64,000 nucleotides of DNA from Strongylocentrotus purpuratus. Its lineage: Eukaryota > Echinodermata > Echinoidea > Camarodonta > Strongylocentrotidae. This document shows, in pieces, positions 21,639-35,500 of this stretch (position 1 is its first letter; the number at the start of each line of letters is the position of its first letter). The notes under the pieces are model-generated. The model saw only the letters and a list, made by a program, of their open reading frames with translations, had not been told where the DNA came from and made no database searches. The stretch is taken from assembly GCF_000002235.5 (NCBI RefSeq), contig NW_022145605.1:485001-549000 (forward strand), in the 5' to 3' direction. A program made the position numbers and the translations under genes.

Positions 21639-24117
21639 CAGATCACAGACACAGTCTTGGTTGTTCTGGTAGTGGTTTCGTCAGTATGACTGGAGTATGA
21701 TATTGACTTGAATGAAACGGAACATGTTATTTGAGCTTCAGTGAAAATGATGAGTCATCTAGTTATGTTGTTTTTTCGGTAAGTTCGTGGGTTCATTTTA
21801 AAATATGTTGACATAATGTATGACAATGTCTCAGCACGCATACACTACCTGTGTGTGTGTGTATGTGTGTGTGTGTGGGGGGTTGGGTGGGTTTGGTGCA
21901 TTTTCTGATTAGTTTCCCTTTCCTCATAATCGTCCCCTTTAAACTCTCGTTAGTGAAAAAGTGCCAATCATGTCAGTATTTCTAATAGACATGTTTTAAT
22001 ATCTTGTGTAAAAATTGAAAAGATCATGAACGTAAACAAATTTTCTTATCCAAATATCCAAGAAATCAAGAGAGACACTTTGACATGATTGCCCCAAATA
22101 AAAATTGAGAAATGTGTAGTAATATTGCCGAAGGTGATGCAAACCTTTCTGCGTTGTTTTTGTGGTCATCGACTACTTGAATTCAAGAGAGTATGTGTAC
22201 ACTTGCTTCACTTTGATCACAGGAGCAAGAAATGTGATTGATACTTGTTCAAGACATATCTTCAAATCAGTCCAATATAAAATGTGATAGCATACCTTTA
22301 CATCTTAGTCTTAGCAAAAGTATTTCACTCCAATTTTGAGAGCGAAGTTTAAGATTGGAAACCAGAGATTGAAAATTGAAGCTGAAAATGGCTAGCCATT
22401 AGCAGATTACTTTGCACTTTTCGGCGAAACAAATAAATAAATCGAATTTGTTCGCTCCCAAAACTTTGATTGATGGCATTCTGAGGATTAATATGAACTT
22501 TTTGATGGATATCATAGCTGTCAGTGCAGGCCAAAGCAATGACGTTACAAATTGTGTGATTTAATTCATGTTTAAGATTTCTATTAGATATAAACACGAA
22601 TCGAAGAATTGATCAGAAATGATATAGGGTAGAATGACACGGTGTCGAATTCGAGTTTAACAACCTCCCAAAATGTTGAATTTGGACACAATAACATGAC
22701 AATAATAGTTTAAGTACAAGATTCAAAATTATTATAAAGGACGTTGTCATGTTTATGACGACATTGTTTTCAGCCTATGATGTAATGTATGGGTCTAGAT
22801 TATGTCTTCTTATTTTTGTCACGACAAACTTAGTTTGTAATGTGTGGTTAATCAGCGTTTCAATGTTGAGGGTGGTTTAAGTTAGTGGAACTCAACGAAA
22901 GTCTTTCATTCGAATTTGAATGGTGACCTTATTTTATTTTATAGATGCATGCCAATTAGCTACACGATGGTGTATTGGCAGCTGCCATTTGGTTAAGAAT
23001 TTAACTCATTGTGAATAGTGCAGCGATTTCTGTACTGTGTTCTTAGAATGAATTTGTCTCTCTATTTTAGGTTGCAATGGACAATCGCAATCGTCCGGAG
23101 TAGTTTGCTCCAACTTCAAAACTTGAAACTGGTTGACAGTTGTTCGGGATGATATCTAAAGCCCCTCTCAGACGGTAACAATGACAAGATATATGCACTC
23201 TCGTCGACCTCACAGGTCAATGCTCGCTAGGTTTTGTTTCACTCAAGAGCCAGAAAAGTGCAAAGTATTGTCTAATTTGCGAAGAGCCGTCTTTCCCCAT
23301 CTACAAATCCAGCAAAACAGAAGCTTTTTTATTCTCTTTATCTTTGAAAGACGCTCGATATCAAATTGGGCGCGTCACTATAACGACATATGCGTCCGTC
23401 TCTCGACCAATCTTCAAATCGTCTGAGCAAAATAAACCGGTTGCCATTATTTCAATTTGGCGCAGAGTTTCGAAAGCAGTAATAGGAAAATTTGCTTTGT
23501 CAGTTTTTGTTTTAGCTGCTAGCAATGACGATTCCCCATCTGGAAGTCTTGATTCGGAGAGAGGTTGCCTGTGTTTGCGATGAGTTTGAATGAACTCTTA
23601 CTGATCAAACTTGTTTCAAAGGTCAAAAGAAACTTTTCATTCGTAGCTTTCTTTTTCTGCTCTCGTGTGTTTCCTCAAATAACGTTTTTTAAACACCGTT
23701 CTGGCTCAAAACAGGCGATATTTTAGTTTTTCTTCACTTGAACGTCTGAACAATCGGTGATCCGAAATTTGCTCTTGTAACAATTATTTGGTGCATTATT
23801 TCGGAGAAACTATAGCGTTACGGTAAGGGTGTTATGTGTTTTTGTGTGTGGCTATAGGTTCAAAGATTAAGTGTTAGGGTTCCAGGGCTAAAGTTAGGCA
23901 TTTGTATCGTGTAGGGTATTGTAAGTGGAGGATTCTTGTTGTCATGGTTATATGAGCATAATTCGTATAACCGATATAATCACACTGAACACCACCGAAT
24001 TGTAATATATCTATCCAGCATTAGCGTAATTATGGACCCTACAATAAAAACTATCGCGATGAAAAATTCTTCATTGACGAAAAAATAAAAACTCCAACAC
24101 CAGCATTGCTGTTGGCC
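21639..24117. other. AT-rich stretch with a (GT)n tract
   Basis: A short GT microsatellite followed by a G run lies at about 21851-21882. The rest is unique AT-rich DNA. Two overlapping plus-strand frames at 23181-23583 have ordinary amino-acid composition but no motif I recognise and no splice evidence. Confidence 0.45.
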
Positions 24118-24164
24118 AGTTTCTCAACTCAACCACCAATACCAATGCCACCATCCGCACGAAC

Positions 24165-24248
24165 AGCACTATCATCATCACCATCATCATCATCTTCATC
24201 ATCACCACCATCATCACCACCATCACCACCACCACCACCACTATTATC
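24165..24248 (+). repeat. (CAT/CAC)n trinucleotide repeat
   Basis: Run of ATC, ACC and TTC triplets. Reads as poly-Ser or poly-Pro on the plus strand and Met/Val on the minus strand; the frames there are artefacts. Confidence 0.9.
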
Positions 24249-24313
24249 GTCATTTACAATGACCACATTGGAGTACTCTGTCAGCATGATTAGTTGATAT
24301 GATCATTATCATA

Positions 24314-24933
24314 GCTTACTTAGCTCCGTCACGCCCAATATTTGCAAGGTTAAACACATTGACAATTTTCGATATTCATAAAAAAAAAAAATCAAAATTG
24401 CGATCCTGATGTATTACGTGAAACATAATGTAGCACCTCTTAATATAATAAATTTATTTCAGTATAATAAAGATTACCATCAATATAATACCCGTTCCCA
24501 TTCTAAATTCCAGTTTCCATTCGCACTCAATCAGTCAAGTCTTATTGCATTTAAATCTGCTGGTCCTCGAATATGGAATTCCCTCCCTTCCGATGTAATT
24601 TCCAGCACTAATGTTACTTCATTTAAAACCAAACTCAAACGTTCAATAATAACTACCTATACCAAATAAACATGTAATTTCATCTCTCCTCCCTACGTTT
24701 TCTTATTTCACCTTTTCCTATTTCCCTTTACTTGTATGTTTAGTGCTTAATGTTTTTTAATGTTTTTTAAAAACTAAGTTTGTTTTGTATCTCATGTTTT
24801 TTAATGTATATTTCTTTATGTATTGGGCACCCTGACCATTTACGCTGTATAAATAACTTTTATACATGTACATGAATGATTTGTATACTGATTTTGATTT
24901 TAAATGGTTTAATAAATGAATTGAAAAAAAAAG
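24314..24933 (+). mobile_element. 5'-truncated CR1/L2-like LINE, copy 1
   Basis: Matches 41525-42170 along its length, including the coding end and the 3'UTR. It begins inside the reverse transcriptase C-terminal region (TCACGCCCAATATTTGCAAG) and ends with TTTAATAAATGAATTGAA followed by a short A run. 5' truncation and a short 3' repeat or A tail are typical of target-primed reverse transcription. A 12-base A run at 24380-24391 has broken the upstream part of the frame. Compared with copy 2 it lacks about 31 bp of 3'UTR, including one side of a hairpin. Likely dead. Confidence 0.88.
24409..24669 (+). pseudogene. LINE reverse transcriptase C-terminal fragment
   Basis: An 86-aa open stretch with the hallmark tail of Jockey-superfamily (CR1/L2-type) non-LTR elements. 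HQYNTRS lies near residue 27, FKSAGPRIWNSLPSDV near residues 48-63, and a closing TSFKTKLKR near residues 69-77, ending at TAA. The catalytic polymerase motifs are absent because the element is truncated. The ATG used here is internal and not a real start; similarity continues upstream in the frame through SRPIFARLNTLTIFDIH before the A-run frameshift. Confidence 0.85.
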
Positions 24934-27489
24934 AATGGTCGTTGTTATCGTTTTATTGTCAAAGTTGGCGTTTTGACCATCTTCGATGTCGACGATGAGC
25001 CATTCTCGCCGTCATTCAGGGTGACGATGTCCTCGTTTACATTGTGATATTCTTAGTATGATCGTGGTTGATAAAGTCACATTCGTACCGTCATCATCGC
25101 TGATGCTATGTCGTTCCTACAAACGTCCACGTTCGACGATGTGACATTCTCATCATCATTGAAATTGGTGATGTGGTTTTGCTGCTATCGTCCAGGTTGA
25201 GGAACGTCGTTTTGAACGATCTGCATGCCAAGTTTGAAGATGCCCATGTATGTATGTAAGGCCTTCCCTTACTGATAGGATTATAATTGAAACGTCGTTC
25301 AAGATTTAATTATTACTTACAGGATAAGGCTGTCTACAAGAAAATAAGATGGTTTATCTGCTTAAAGCATGATTTAACCTTGAAATAGTTTTGTCATATT
25401 CGGGACTGAAGAAAAAAACATGTGCTGTTCGAAAAGTATTTTCCTTGTTAAGATGAGTATGATATCAAGAAAAATGACAAAGGACTACATGTATATAGAA
25501 TTTACATTAGTTTTGAATATGGATGTTTCATAGATGTTACTGACATGCTCATGCTTGACAAATGCATAATGGCCCTTGTTTGGCAATATTTTTCACAAAG
25601 ATACGCCATGGAAAAAGAAATCATAAAATATTCCTCAAAAACCCTTAATCCCACGCAATGCAGACATTGGAAAATTATCCCAACAAGCTACATCAAAATG
25701 TCTAAACATGGAGTTGTAATGTTGTAAGGTGTCAAAGGTTATCCAAACAATTTATGCTGTCTTGTTGAAGAGATACATTGCAATACAAAGAGATCGAAGA
25801 AATGAAGAGAATATACACAAATGTGTATTTTCGTGAAATTCTTCTCTCGTTCTTTGTCCTCGTTTTCCCTTCCAGTATTTATATAACTCAGTAAATTGCC
25901 AATCTAAAAAATAAAAGTTGAGTTCATGTCATGCGATTGCATTGTGAAAGAAACGGTGTAGAATCGATCACAAGAGGTTGGTCATGTAGCATATAAGTAT
26001 TGGTGTATTGCAAGGTTCTAGAATCATCAAAATGATAAAAAAAAACTGGCCCAGTCTCGGTGAAAGTAACAAATGATGTACACAGAAAGTTGTATATGGG
26101 ACTACACAAACATGTGGCATAAAAATGAGGTTCTCATTTTTAAGCTGTCACGTCATATTTAGAATATGAAGGCATTTGAAGAACCATGCTTTTTAGGGAA
26201 CATTTTTTCTCTGATGTTCTTCCACACTTGCATAATAACAATGAAAACGCTCACAAGTTGTTGTTCACTCCTGCCCAGAACCCAACCTTCTCATACTTGA
26301 TCCGCATTTAGTAGACCTATCTCATACAGACTATATATTCGTTGTATTTGTTTAGCATTTCTATCATTTCTGTTCTTGATTTTGAGCTCTTTTTACTTAT
26401 ATTTCCATCAGTATTATTACTTTAAGGTAATAGTATTGTCACTGTAGCAGTCAGCATTCCAATATATTATCTAGACTACTCACTGATTAAATAAAACGAA
26501 TAAATATAATTAATTAAATATTTTATTTTTTTAACTCATCTTCATACCATGGTCATATTAAAAAGAGATTTGTTGTTACTTTCTCTGCCTTAATAATTAT
26601 GAAAGAAAATATAAAACGTTCATTGTGGAATGTCACAATTGCCTCGAATAAATATTAGGAGAACTTGAGACTTCGAAGATTGAAGATGTACAAACGTTAA
26701 TATTTGGACATCCTTTTGGTCAGAGGCCTTACTCTTTACTTGCCCAAAAATGGAATTTCTGTGTATCGGACGTTTTTCTACATCAAAATGCGCCCTCATT
26801 CTAATACATTGGAATAGTCATATAGTATCTTAAAAATATGCTTGTCTGTATTATCTGAATGAGATATTACAGGGTAACAGAATAGAATAAAATTTCGTGA
26901 TGTTATGTAGCGTTGCCGATCGAGGGCATACCCAAGATTAAGCTCCATTATAAATCTATCAGGATTTTCTTGTCATGATGAGGAATAATTTCGAGCTTTG
27001 ACACGATGGGATTTGAGCTGTCTCAAATTGGCAAATTGTACCCGTCAAGACATCTCAGAAGATCACTTTCCTCCGAAGCTACTTGTATATCCAGTAAATC
27101 TTCATTTTTGTGTGTGTTTTGAGAAAAAGTAAATTTATTCATAGAAGGCAAAGGTTGTATCTAGTCCGCTATACTTACCTAAGATTAGAGATGAAACGTA
27201 TCATCAAGGAGGATATCATCCTTGGTCTCATATACTACTACCCCTCTAGTCATTTAACATCCCTTAAAGAACGCCCCTCGTGATAGCAGCGCCATTTTCG
27301 TTTTCCTGCTTTACACGGATAATAACATTGGAAAATTAGATCTTCAAACAGTATAGTGTAAGATATTCCCTCTTGAGATTGTGCAAAAAAGCCTTCTAAA
27401 AATGCAATTTTTTAATCAAAATGCTTTGTAATATAAAATAAAACATTTGAAATTCATATTTTATATCATCTTTGGCCAGTACCGTCTTG
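24934..27489. other. Unannotated stretch with degenerate GACGATG repeats
   Basis: At about 24960-25220 related words recur (GACGATGAGCCATTCTC near 24991, then CGACGATGTGACATTCTC near 25134), which suggests an old tandem duplication of about 145 bp. The remainder is AT-rich and unremarkable. Confidence 0.4.
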
Positions 27490-27735
27490 TTTGGTCCAGA
27501 CAATGTGGGAGGGGGGGGCACAGCATCACGGGGGCACGTGTCTCACTAGGTGAATGAAATGCATGTTTACAAGGTCTTTTATGTTGGGGGTGTAAAGTAG
27601 CCCTGTAATGTTCCCTTTCCGCTCTCGCTTAAAATTTGTTTTTTCTTTTGTTCTTTCCTTTTCCTTTTTAGCCATTTCATAGGGGCATGTTGCCCCCGTG
27701 GCACCCATGGCTTCGCCCCTGCCCCTGCCTCAGTA
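27490..27735. mobile_element. Possible short TIR element relic with G/C tracts
   Basis: Left side has a G run followed by CACGGGGGCACG; the right side, read on the minus strand, has GGGCGAAGCCATGGGTGCC followed by ACGGGGGCAACATGCCCC. The shared inverted ACGGGGGCA words and the total length of about 235 bp fit a small non-autonomous DNA element. Boundaries and target-site duplication are not clear. Confidence 0.35.
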
Positions 27736-30288
27736 CCATAGTTCTGGTAGGCGACGAGTGCTTGGTTTGTGAGAGAAATTTCGTGTATGTCGCATGTCTT
27801 ACGGGACATTGGAGTAAGATTCTAGTTTCTGACTGCACTCAAAATACATCCCAACATACACATCCTTGTTTACTTGTTGAGAGCCGGAGAACCGTTAACA
27901 CCATGTAAAAGCATACGAGGTAAACGCCCTTAGATAATATTGCCATCTATCCATATTATGTTACACGAGTAAACAACATATTAAGAGACCAAGTGATGAC
28001 ACTATTTATTTGATTATTATCTTTTAAAACTGATTCCGAATGTATATACACCCCCGAAATAGACAACTGTATTATTTTATTTACTTATTTATTAATTTAT
28101 ATATCACTTTTGCTGAATGAAAATAATGCAAAGCTACCTTTTGACAATAATTGTACCATGTTAGCATCCTCTAATATGATACTAATAAAATCAAAATATT
28201 TGCCTGCCTACGATTACTCTTTTTTGTTGAGCTTAACCCTTTGACATGAGAGGTGAAAGAATGCTGAAATTCCACGTCAAAGCCAGCCTCATAACTTTAT
28301 CATTTAGACATCTTTCTAACTTTTAGAAAGGAGGAGTAAAATAGCTGATGAGGAAAGGAAATATGTGACCTGATGAAGAAGGGTTGGATCATGGTTGTGA
28401 CATGAAAGTATGTCATATGTCAGGATGAAGAACTTCTCAAACTCGAGTCCATAGACCTCCCCCTCAGATAGAATCCTTATAGTAGCTATGAAGCAGATAG
28501 AAAAGCAACAGTTACCATTCCTTACCGTCGTTAAACGATTTCGTTGAAAAATTATCATAATCCGATGGTTATTTCTTATTGTCTTGAACTAAGTTGCCTG
28601 AAATTCCATATTTGTGTGTAGCGAGTACACTATTGCTGCATTCCAACATATTGTGGTCGCATCAGGTTGGTTTGAAATATTATGTTTTCCTCGCAATATA
28701 GCACTTAAATACATTAACCTTGTACAGAATGAGCTAGATATGATCAATGGTATAGGTCATTCTCCAAGAAAAGATTTATTGAAACATGTTTAAAAATTGT
28801 CGATTTTTGATCATTATGAAACAAATCAGTTGAAAAACAGGGTTTACATATTTTTCTTTGTGTAAACGTACGAGTAAGTAATAAAATAAAACGCTTTACT
28901 GTCATGCGTTTCCTTTCTTCAAACGAGTGAGAAATGTAAAGTTAAGTGCATGCTAAAGAAATTGACCTAAAATTATGGAAAAATAGTATCCGACGTGACA
29001 TTTTTTGTCTCACCATAACAAACAAACTTTGTGACCTCTATCATGACACCGAAATAACCGTGTGTAGAATCGCACTCACCCACTTAACTCTATTTGAGAT
29101 TCTTTTCCTTCAAGATTGTTAACTTATCGTTTATGAATATGCGATTTACCTAACAGCCTAACAGCATGTTCTGTAATCTTGTTTTAGATACATACCTACT
29201 CCCTGGATCCATACCCGCTATCAAACTCTTTCCTTTTCTTCACTGAACCGACATGATATTTATGCAGTTCTCGTTCCGTATGTCTTTTTCAGGTCATTGA
29301 GATTGTGTCTTGTTTGACTCTTTTTATTGATCAGATGGATACGATAGGGGCTGATCTGAGTACATCCATCAGGATGGCATAGCGAAACCAAATACCGTCA
29401 AAGCATTTTTCTTGTATGCAGAAATCCCGCTCAGAAGCTCAGGTTTCCAGCAGTGCGTACGAGACTGAATAAGAACCCCGACGTTCGGCCGTAGCAAGGC
29501 GACGGATTTGCGATGACAGCTTACTGAGTCGAACATGACCGATCACCAACGCTTATTGACTGGCGAATTCTTGGTAGAAATGTCTTTGCGAGAGCAGACG
29601 AAAGAAAGAGGGTGAAAAAGAGCTTTGTTGAAACTAAGAAACGTGCCTTCTGTTTACCTTCTGCACCGTCGACTAGATTTACAGGGCACGGAGAAAGGGA
29701 AAGTAACAAAAATATGCATTCTAAGTTTACATGTGGAATGTTATATTTTTGCCGTATGTGTTGCCATGAAACAGGATTCTAATATATTCGGCATGAATCC
29801 TGTTAAGACTGCATAAACATATACATGAATATGTTTGTAAGATATAACTGTTTCCATAGAAACGGGACAAATTAATAACGTATTATTTGTCATCTTGCAA
29901 TTATTTCAACTCTCAGTAAAATAGTTTGATGTCATAAATTATGTAACATAACATTAGTTATCACTGAATACAGACAAGTTATGTGATTAACGCGGTTAGG
30001 CATTGTAAATTATATGATCGCATGCACAGACTGTCAGCAAACAGAAAACTTACACTGAAGACCTTGAATGATAACCTACTTTAAAAATAAAACGTGTCCT
30101 CGACCGATTGATTAAACAACATTATGAAAAGGAATAGTTGCCATGGCCGTTTTATGTAACTAGCAATCATCCATGGAATTTTAATATTTTTGCTATATTC
30201 CAACGATGGCTGTTTCCAATAGTTTCTGGTCATTTAATAATCAAATCATATGTCGTTTTTTCAGGGATATGTCAACATACAAACAAGC
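27736..30288. other. AT-rich stretch, nothing recognised
   Basis: Unique AT-rich sequence with only short, motif-free frames. Confidence 0.45.
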
Positions 30289-30332
<44 letters not shown>

Positions 30333-30347
30333 CGAGAGAGAGAGAGT
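30289..30347 (+). repeat. (GA)n microsatellite
   Basis: GA run with two CGAG interruptions near its right end. A plus-strand frame ending here gives a spurious Arg-Glu tail. Confidence 0.95.
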
Positions 30348-32515
30348 ATCTTCACGATTAACCAATTTTAGACGGTCTTTCCACATATACTTTTTTTGTA
30401 TGAAATCTGAAAGCTAGAGAAATAATTATATACACATCAACGACATTGTCGTTACGGATGTGTTGCATTCAGGAGAAATCTAACACATGAATGTAGTCAC
30501 GGTGATGATACACCCCCCCCCCCCTCCTTGTATATACACGCATAACTAATGCTATGACTAATTATATTCAAATTCATTCACTTCTTCCACATTCGGAGAG
30601 AGTTCGAGCGGGAGGAATTAAATGTGATGAAGCATTTGACTTTGATCGAACACGCATGGAAAACTGCCTTACAATCCATTCTCAAATATATGAACATCAT
30701 TCAATACTAACTGTGAATGCAGACTGCGGATGAATTTGGATGAAGTAAATCCTTATTTTGTTTATAAGGTGAGTAAAATATTTTGTTGGGGAAAACCCCT
30801 AATCAAACAACTTCTAATAAAAGCACTGACGACATTCAAATCAAATATGTTAAAGGAGCGCTGAAATTCATAAAATATACTTATAAGATAGCTGTAGCCT
30901 GCATTTGTATTTAGCAAATCCGATAAAAATGTAGGGCAAAAGATAATATGCCGTTTACTTTCAAGAGAGATTGATGAAGATAAAAAGCCTTGTTTTATGC
31001 ATGAGAGTTAGGCAGATAGAGTGTGGATCTGCATGATCCCCTGCATATCCTAACTGAAGTAAAAAAAGACGATCTAAACCACAGTGCTATACCACAAATG
31101 CTCATAAAATCGTTGCTTTTCTGAGGAGAGGAGTCTGTCACATTGATAAAACATCATTCATTATTGGGTATATAACCTATTCTAGGCGGAGTGAGTTCTT
31201 TGGCTTGAAATGTCGTTAGATTAGGTTAATTATGAAGATGTTGCACAATATGTTTGACGAAAAAAAAATAATGACGATGGATTCAGAGACCACTAGATAA
31301 TCATCTACATTGTCTGATCGCAAGCACACCTTGCATCAAAGCTGCGCACCTCGATGTTATTCCAAACACTGCGCAACTGGACGTACCTGGCAGCTTTGCT
31401 TCAACAAAAGAAGAATACAAAATCCGGACAACTACTCCTACCCAACCCTGGCCCCAGAATGACATGAGTGTGTGTACTTCATTTATATAACATCGATTGT
31501 ACGGCAAGTCCTGCATGTCCAGGGAGTGAGAAATAGTTAAAAATTTGTTAAAATTTGTTAGATTTCACATGCAAGCGTCTGTCCTGGATAGTTCTGAAAT
31601 AAAAAAAGGAGGGAACTTTATTTGCAGTTTAAATTGCTGCCGTCTTTATCATGGCATACTATCCTGGCTATGGCTAGATCTATTTCAAGATCAACCTTAT
31701 CCGAACGAGCAGCAGAGGAGGAGGGGATGGGTGGGGGGGGGGTCTGGATGGAAAGGAGGTAGACCTAGGCTAATTTCGAAATTAGGGCTACACGATGATG
31801 CTTATTAAGATGATAATAATCACGATAATGGTCGAAGTAGGTTATATAGAGTTCACGTGATGTTCCTGAACCATACTGGGGATTATCTGCTAACTTGGCA
31901 TGTAATAACAAGAATAGTCACACTATCAAAAAGTAACCTTGTGAAAAATGGAAAAAGATTATTATGTCTTTCTTTTCTTCTTGTTCCAGAAGTAGGCTGT
32001 GGTTTTCTCATCTTTGATGGGAGAAACTTGGAAGTTAATATATTGCTTTCTTCTGTGTGATTGCGGCTTCGCACGTTAGAGATGAACTCTCAGGCTTTTG
32101 TAGATTAAAGTACATTTCTTTTGGGACACCTGTATACCTGAGGGCAAGACCACTGCACTAAACATCAAAAGAAATAAATAAAAATAAACTCCGGCTGGAA
32201 AACGTGTACTTCTCTTTGAATATTTGGAGGCGTTCACGATCACGGAGTTGGTTTTAAAGAGAGAAATGATAACTATTGATATAGAAGAACCGCAGATCCG
32301 ACACCAAGGCCGTTGCGACACAATGCTACGAATAGAAGATGATTAATGGTGGTGATCAATGGTGTTCAATACAGATACATGGTCTTTGAATCGTAAGGAT
32401 AGGTTAGGGTAGTTTTATTACCCCGCTCCGAAAGGGTGCCTTTGATGTCTGATAGGGGTGCTCCTCCTTGTTACAGGGGGTCGTTCCCACCCCCATTTAT
32501 GCGGGCCATACACCC

Positions 32516-32519
<4 letters not shown>
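30348..32519. other. Unannotated stretch
   Basis: A C run at about 30511-30523 and a G run near 31732 are the only low-complexity marks. No gene recognised. Confidence 0.45.

Positions 32520-32547
<28 letters not shown>
32520..32547 (-). repeat. (CT)n microsatellite
   Basis: Short uninterrupted CT run preceded by a C-rich piece (32460-32519) with alternating G and C tracts. Confidence 0.9.
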
Positions 32548-32550
<3 letters not shown>

Positions 32551-35500
32551 TTTGAATCGTTAACGGGACGTGATTAATCATGGGTATGAATTACAGCAAG
32601 TTCATACGTCATCTCAACCCGGTTCACTCAAAAATATCGGTGAAGAGATGTGATTCTAGATGGGTATATGTTTGTAATATTTGTGGTTATTTGCTTCTCA
32701 CTCTCCAACTCCAACCCTCTACAAGCCTAAAGTCTATAATTCAATCTTACCCCGAGTTGATACTGATATCACAGACCTCATTATCAGTATGCTGATGAAA
32801 TAATAAAAAGGTTATGAATATAATTGCTTATCCTTTTATCATTGACGTTAATGGTTTGACTGAATGCAATCGTTTACCAAAGTAAAAACTGATCTCTGCC
32901 CTGGTTGGTTTTATTTTGGCAGATATTTTAGACTCTCTCTTGACGAAAGATTGACAAAACAACACGTATGTTGATGATTTATGTCCCACGAAAACACACT
33001 TATGTCATATAGAAAGTAGTCGACTAGACTATGTTGTGTCTTAATATTCCTCGAATCGTGTGAATTTAAGCTTGTTTTTGAGCGGGAACGACGCAAATTG
33101 TACTCTACAGGCCCATTTAGGGACATAACCGTAATTCTTGAAGCTATACTCTGAGATACAGGTGTGATGTGAATATATCTATGCCATTGGTCCTGAGATT
33201 ATTCTGTTGGTTTCAGTGAATCTCATTTCTCCACGTCTTGTTACTGCTGTCATCAAGCATTTCAATAGTCGATAAGTGAAACGAATTTCAATGTTCATCA
33301 TAATGATGACAGCATCCAAATAAAAAGAACTATCTAAGATCGAAAAGGCGCAGAGCTTTCTTGAAAACAAAAGATATGCACGAGCACGAGAAATATAAAG
33401 AGGCGAAAATCTTTGAATATAATTGCTCTTGTGAGATATAAGTTTTCAACAGGCTTGGGAATCAAAGCCTGATTGTTTTCCTTTTTTTGTCATAAAAGAA
33501 AAAGAATGTACGGGCATAAACAAGTTATAATAGTTTTAATTTCAATTGAAGAGACGGAGAGATAGGTTTATAGATAGTACAAATACGCGAATAACTGTTA
33601 GATAACATTAATTTAAAAATTATTATCTTTAATGGTCCACAAAATTTCCTAAATATGGATTTACGGAAAGAAACCTTTATAATAATGACGAATAGGGTAG
33701 GTATATAAATAACTTGCTCTGATTCCCCCTATTTATGACGTCACTAGGTGAGTAAGAATGTATCATGCTTAGAGTCATCTACTGAAAATATAGCAATATC
33801 ATATACAGAATAGCCAACTACCCCAGTAATTAAATTTTATTCATATACCGTAATTCTGTAATTCAGTATCTCGGGTTATGCCAAAGAGTAAGTGATTTTG
33901 TTCTATAAGACAATATTTACCAATTTATTGTAAACGTCTGCTTTATAATGTTGTGCAGGAATCTCCAAATGCTAGAAACATCAAATATTGTATTCATAAG
34001 GTTGAACTAGAAACTGTTTCATGCATATTGTGTGCCTTTATTGGTATTCCTGTTCAATTTGTCTAAATATGTGTTTCCCTAGTACAAGCTTCTGTATGAA
34101 TTTTGCGGTAATTATCTTCAAATCTTTTGTTTTTATTGAAGAGGTTTTATCTTGTCTCCCTATCCTCGAATATTTTCATGTACGCTCTTGCAATATGAGT
34201 CATGCGTTTCTAAGATCTGATTCGCAAGAAAAGCGAACATCAAGCAACTTAGCAAAAAAATGAATAGGAGAACAGCAAAAAATTCCTTACGCAGCAGTTT
34301 AGATAAAGAGATTGATATAGGTCTTGTTGAGAAAGCAGTTTCAGCTTTAAGAGTTTTTATCAGATTTTCCCCCTTTTCTTCGAAATTTACACTTTAATGC
34401 TGCCGCGCATTTTATTTTTCATCAGGTTTCAAAAGGAAACATTTGGAATAGCTAATTCTGATTTATTACAGCTATTGTCAAAGACTGCTAACAGTAATAT
34501 GAGTTCAAGTTCAAGTAAAATGCTGTCTTCATTTTATGGGATTGTGTGATTAATGGCAACATTATTGTGGTAATTGTAATGTGTAATTCTTGTCCCTGCC
34601 TTTAGGTTATTATGAAGCTGGTCGACATGTATGACGGAACAAAAACATCTGCTAAATATCGTAGATGACTTGAATACACATCGGGGTTATACAATACATT
34701 AGATGAAAAGTGAATGATAAATTATAGCACATTACATTATTTTGATAAATGATGCGTTTTTTGTATTCTGTTCACACGTTCAATAAAAAACAAAACATTT
34801 TTTGAAATTGGAACTTGACGAAACATTTGCGTAAATTGAACAAATAACAAATAACCATAGCAAAACAACATTTGAAAAGGCTTTTTACATAAAAAAAGTA
34901 TTTGTTTATATATAACAATTAAAGAAAAAATCTATAACATTTCATATTTTGAAACATTTACCCAAACTTTGATTATTTATTCAAAAAAAGATACCTTTGA
35001 AACAAATGTTGATGGATGGTAAATTAGTTTAAACAATTATTATTTCCAATATTTAAATTTCATGGTCCACATTTTACAAATATTGAAATCTGATAATTAA
35101 TTTCATGACGAAAATATACGGAATGTGTTTATAACATTGTAGGTCATTTTATCGAAACAAAAATGACAAAAATCGGTTTATTTTAGATATAAACTCGTCT
35201 ATATTGTCACCCTATAGCGTACCCCTGTCGCTGGCATCGTCGCCGGCGGCGTGCGCTGGCCCGCTTACATTTATCGTTACGCTCAAAGTTCGACAGCATT
35301 TGTGCAGGTGTGATATCTATTCAATTCAAATATACACGCGTGATACATCAGTGGTTTGGAATATCATATCGCGCCGCAATTTCACAATTTCTTTATGGGG
35401 AAACTCTGGCATATTAATCACTGGAGAAATACCTTTAGACGGGTGCGATCTTACCTAATGATGTTTGGTATCATTTTCAGTGTGGTTTTCCTGCTTCTAA

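Noticed and set aside
23181..23583. Two overlapping plus-strand frames of about 80 codons
   Set aside because: Normal composition but no recognised motif; overlapping frames cannot both be coding and neither has supporting signals.
33736..33743. Perfect CRE word TGACGTCA
   Set aside because: A single 8-bp palindrome is expected about once in a window of this size.
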